Shown: one piece after another, positions 32,649 through 34,569 of the stretch
Numbering within the stretch: position 1 is the first letter of the stretch
Layout: every line of letters starts with the position of its first letter
Assembly: GCA_017613085.1 (NCBI GenBank)
Contig: JAGAEL010000077.1
Coordinates: 1 to 34,569, forward strand
From: Kiritimatiellia bacterium
Lineage (GTDB): Bacteria > Verrucomicrobiota > Kiritimatiellia > RFP12 > UBA1067
Direction: 5' to 3'
Length of the DNA: 34,569 nt
Translations under genes and position numbers: made by a program
The notes under the pieces: model-generated
Told to the model about the DNA's origin: nothing
Seen by the model: the letters and a program-made list of their open reading frames with translations, nothing else
The model's database searches: none

Positions 32649-34252
32649 ATCGCTCTGTAAGCTGTCGTAGTTATGAACTTGAGCGACATGCGCCGGCCAA
32701 GTTCTGGAAGCACCTTGTCAACGTATGAGTTGATCTCCGATCCAAGACGCTTGACGAAATCGTATTCCATCTTCGATGCGTAGTAGTTCTCACGGTCCGA
32801 CGAATAACCGTCGAACCCGGCAAGGACCACGTCGCGAACGCCCGCCTTCGAGAGAACCTTCAGCATCATAATGAAGGAGTTGTCTATGAACACAGCACTG
32901 CGGTCAACCAACGATTCGTAATCGAGCGTGAAGTCGAACTCGCCTTTCGTCCTCGTCAGGTTGGACGTCGCGATAAGCTTGATCGAAGCTGCGTTCGCGG
33001 TAATGGCCGAGACTTGCTGGTTGTACCGCTTCGAGTTTGTCAGAAAGACCGCATCAACCGCAAACCCATCGGGGATGTAGTTGATTGAAATTATATACGG
33101 ACTCTTCGCCGCGACGTATTCCATAATGGAGGAACGTTCATCGACGATCGTCTTCCCCGGTCCCAAAACAAGAACGCTCCTTCCGTCCAACAAATGCTTC
33201 AATCCCTCGTACGCGGCGGAATCGTCACATCCGTGCCTCTGATAGTCAACATACAACTGCTCTATGTAGTTCTTGTCGTAGAGAAGCTTCTTGTCGCCCT
33301 GAAGCCGCGAAAGTATCTCGTTGACCGACTTGATGGACAACGTCTTCTTGTCAACAAGATAACTGACGTAGTTCGGATGGCAGTCATTGGACGCCGCGAC
33401 GAAAGCCTTCAGCGAATACCCCCAATGGTACTTGGCGTAGAGGGGAAGGATGTTCGCGTCTATCGCCTCCAGCAGCTGGCTGACATGGTAGTCCTTGCCG
33501 AAGTTGTCTCGCATATACATGCAAAGCAGTTCGATCGGCGCGTTTCCTGCGCCCTTGCCCATGCCGAACAGGGAACCGTCGCAGAGCAACGTCCTCGCCC
33601 TGTTCCTGTGTCGGTTGATGAGCTCAATCGAATTGGCATACGCGAGCTGGAAGTTGTTATGCGAATGGTAGCCGACGGCGATGTCGCTATCCACATGCCG
33701 GTCGAGCATCTCGTAGTAGTGGAAGAGATTGCCCTTGTGCAGCAAGCCGTAGGTATCGACGATGGAAACCGCATGGGGCTCGACTTCGTTCACGAGCCGG
33801 ACCAGGTCCATCAACTCGTCGTCCGTGTAACTCGTTATCGACACGAGCTGCGAAAATACGATATAGCCCATGTCCTTAAGTTGGCGGCAGAAGGCCATGG
33901 CGGGTTCCCGCAGATGTTTCTTGAATATGACCCTAATTCCGTCAAGGCATGATTCGGCGCATGGTTGGACGTGCGAAATGTCACACGTCCCGAAGTCAAT
34001 CATGCCGACCAGTTTTGTACGACCCCGATCAAGCCCCCCGAACACCTTTGCGACGCTTGTCGTATCTGGGAATATGCTCCGGTCCGGATCGAACGTCCTT
34101 CGCTGGTCGAGGAACCCGACCTCGATAAAGTCCACGCCGGCGCTTACAATGCGCTCGAACACGCCGATGAGCGTGTCGTGTCCGAAGCACCAGTCGTTGT
34201 TGTACCCGCCGTCACGGAGGGTACAGTCGAGCAGCACGACATTACTTCCCAC
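32645..34252 (-). CDS. HMGL/DRE-TIM aldolase fused to a C-terminal Rossmann-like domain
   Basis: The N-terminal 300 or so residues are a DRE-TIM metalloaldolase barrel: LLDCTLRDGGYNNDW, VDFIEVGFL and the metal motif HSHNN, like 4-hydroxy-2-oxovalerate aldolases and HMG-CoA lyases. From about 365 a second alpha/beta domain begins with VLVLGPGKTI and includes SINYIPDGFAVDAVFLTNSKR and VVLAGFDGY, similar in character to the DUF115/MptE-like domain (tentative). The 535-residue fusion has no named activity that I know. The start is a GTG at 34252 with GAGG just upstream; it overlaps the RfbH-like stop by 11 nt. Cleavage or formation of a 2-oxo acid for the downstream TPP enzyme is possible, not shown. 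Confidence 0.85.
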   Translation of the reverse strand: MGSNVVLLDCTLRDGGYNNDWCFGHDTLIGVFERIVSAGVDFIEVGFLDQRRTFDPDRSIFPDTTSVAKVFGGLDRGRTKLVGMIDFGTCDISHVQPCAESCLDGIRVIFKKHLREPAMAFCRQLKDMGYIVFSQLVSITSYTDDELMDLVRLVNEVEPHAVSIVDTYGLLHKGNLFHYYEMLDRHVDSDIAVGYHSHNNFQLAYANSIELINRHRNRARTLLCDGSLFGMGKGAGNAPIELLCMYMRDNFGKDYHVSQLLEAIDANILPLYAKYHWGYSLKAFVAASNDCHPNYVSYLVDKKTLSIKSVNEILSRLQGDKKLLYDKNYIEQLYVDYQRHGCDDSAAYEGLKHLLDGRSVLVLGPGKTIVDERSSIMEYVAAKSPYIISINYIPDGFAVDAVFLTNSKRYNQQVSAITANAASIKLIATSNLTRTKGEFDFTLDYESLVDRSAVFIDNSFIMMLKVLSKAGVRDVVLAGFDGYSSDRENYYASKMEYDFVKRLGSEINSYVDKVLPELGRRMSLKFITTTAYRAI

Positions 34253-34569
34253 AATACCTCCTGATCGTCTCCACCATGTAGTCGATCTTCTCGTCGCCCA
34301 TGCCGGGATAGAGGCCGATCCAGAGAGACGAGTTCATAATGGTATCGGTGTTGGCGAGCGAACCGGCCACGCGGTAGTCGATACCCTCGCACATCGTCTC
34401 GAAGCACGGATGGCGGATGATGTTGCCCGCGAAGAGGTTGCGCGTCTGGATGTTCGCCGCCTCAAGGTGCTTCGCAAGGTCGTTGCGCGTGAAGCCAGCG
34501 TCCGGCTTCACCGTCATCAGGAAACCGAACCACGACGGATCGCTCTCCGCATACTTCTCGAAAAGTCGC
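34242..34569 (-). CDS. rfbH: RfbH-like PLP-dependent CDP-4-keto-6-deoxy-D-glucose 3-dehydrase, 5' truncated
   Basis: Only the last 108 residues are in the window; the frame is open through the right edge, with LFEKYAESDPSWFGFLM just inside it. The fragment matches the C-terminus of RfbH/DdhC (E1), a PMP-dependent DegT/DnrJ/EryC1-type enzyme that removes the 3-hydroxyl of CDP-4-keto-6-deoxyglucose. Matching phrases are WFGF, RNLFAGNIIRHP, GSLANTDTIMNSSLWIGLYPG and the closing helix YMVETIRR. The stop (TAA) falls inside the start region of the aldolase gene. Upstream genes such as CDP-glucose 4,6-dehydratase (rfbG) and cytidylyltransferase (rfbF) are expected beyond the edge. Confidence 0.9.
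   Translation of the reverse strand, partial: RLFEKYAESDPSWFGFLMTVKPDAGFTRNDLAKHLEAANIQTRNLFAGNIIRHPCFETMCEGIDYRVAGSLANTDTIMNSSLWIGLYPGMGDEKIDYMVETIRRYCGK

Overview
The window looks like a chromosomal segment of a Gram-negative, GC-rich bacterium of the PVC group, most likely a Verrucomicrobiota/Kiritimatiellota-type organism. This is inferred from recognised protein families and is not a database result. Supporting points are: outer-membrane biogenesis genes (an LptF/LptG permease, an O-antigen ligase, rfbD, an RfbH-type dehydratase); the 5'-truncated Cys/His-rich protein at the left edge, which I recall from Verrucomicrobia-type genomes; an ECF sigma/anti-sigma pair; a Tat-exported TIM-barrel protein; and two RAYT-like HUH transposases with an unusual extra C-terminal domain. 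Most starts have a good Shine-Dalgarno sequence, but two genes appear to be leaderless.

Layout. 2-2717 (+): a truncated conserved hypothetical with a 45-bp tandem repeat, then ribBA. 6323-2815 (-): Tat-exported TIM-barrel protein, rseP and ispG in one probable operon. 13291-6474 (-): a tight six-gene run, phosphohexomutase, galK, a ROK-like protein, pta, etfB and etfA, ending in a strong hairpin. 13481-19403 (+): rfbD, O-antigen ligase, methyltransferase, then from its own promoter an LptF/LptG permease and the first RAYT-like gene. 24213-19416 (-): eukaryotic-type UDP-sugar pyrophosphorylase, apgM, aroC, ECF sigma factor and putative anti-sigma factor. 24334-26978 (+): an apparently leaderless HAD phosphatase and an ABC-F ATPase, closed by a 19-bp-stem bidirectional terminator. 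34569-27073 (-): a compact surface-sugar operon (RfbH-like, HMGL-type aldolase fusion, HAD, TPP enzyme, second RAYT-like gene, NAD-dependent epimerase/reductase, RNA ligase), mostly linked by 4-nt ATGA overlaps and by eye of lower GC than the rest.

How the genes fit together. The right end looks like a pathway for a CDP-linked, probably branched-chain deoxysugar: RfbH-type 3-deoxygenation, YerE-like TPP-dependent carbon addition, then reduction. An unusual aldolase/Rossmann fusion and a HAD phosphatase are attached. Nucleotide-sugar supply (phosphohexomutase, galK, UDP-sugar pyrophosphorylase, rfbD) and export/assembly (O-antigen ligase, Lpt permease) lie elsewhere in the window.

The most unusual signal is in the two RAYT-like genes. 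Each contains REP-like palindromes inside its own reading frame. Copies within each family differ by paired, structure-preserving substitutions, and in the first gene the two copies are read in different codon phases. There is no gene-free stretch longer than 300 bases; the longest gaps (about 190, 150, 120 and 97 bp) are described as promoters, hairpins or repeats. I saw no tRNA, rRNA or CRISPR array.
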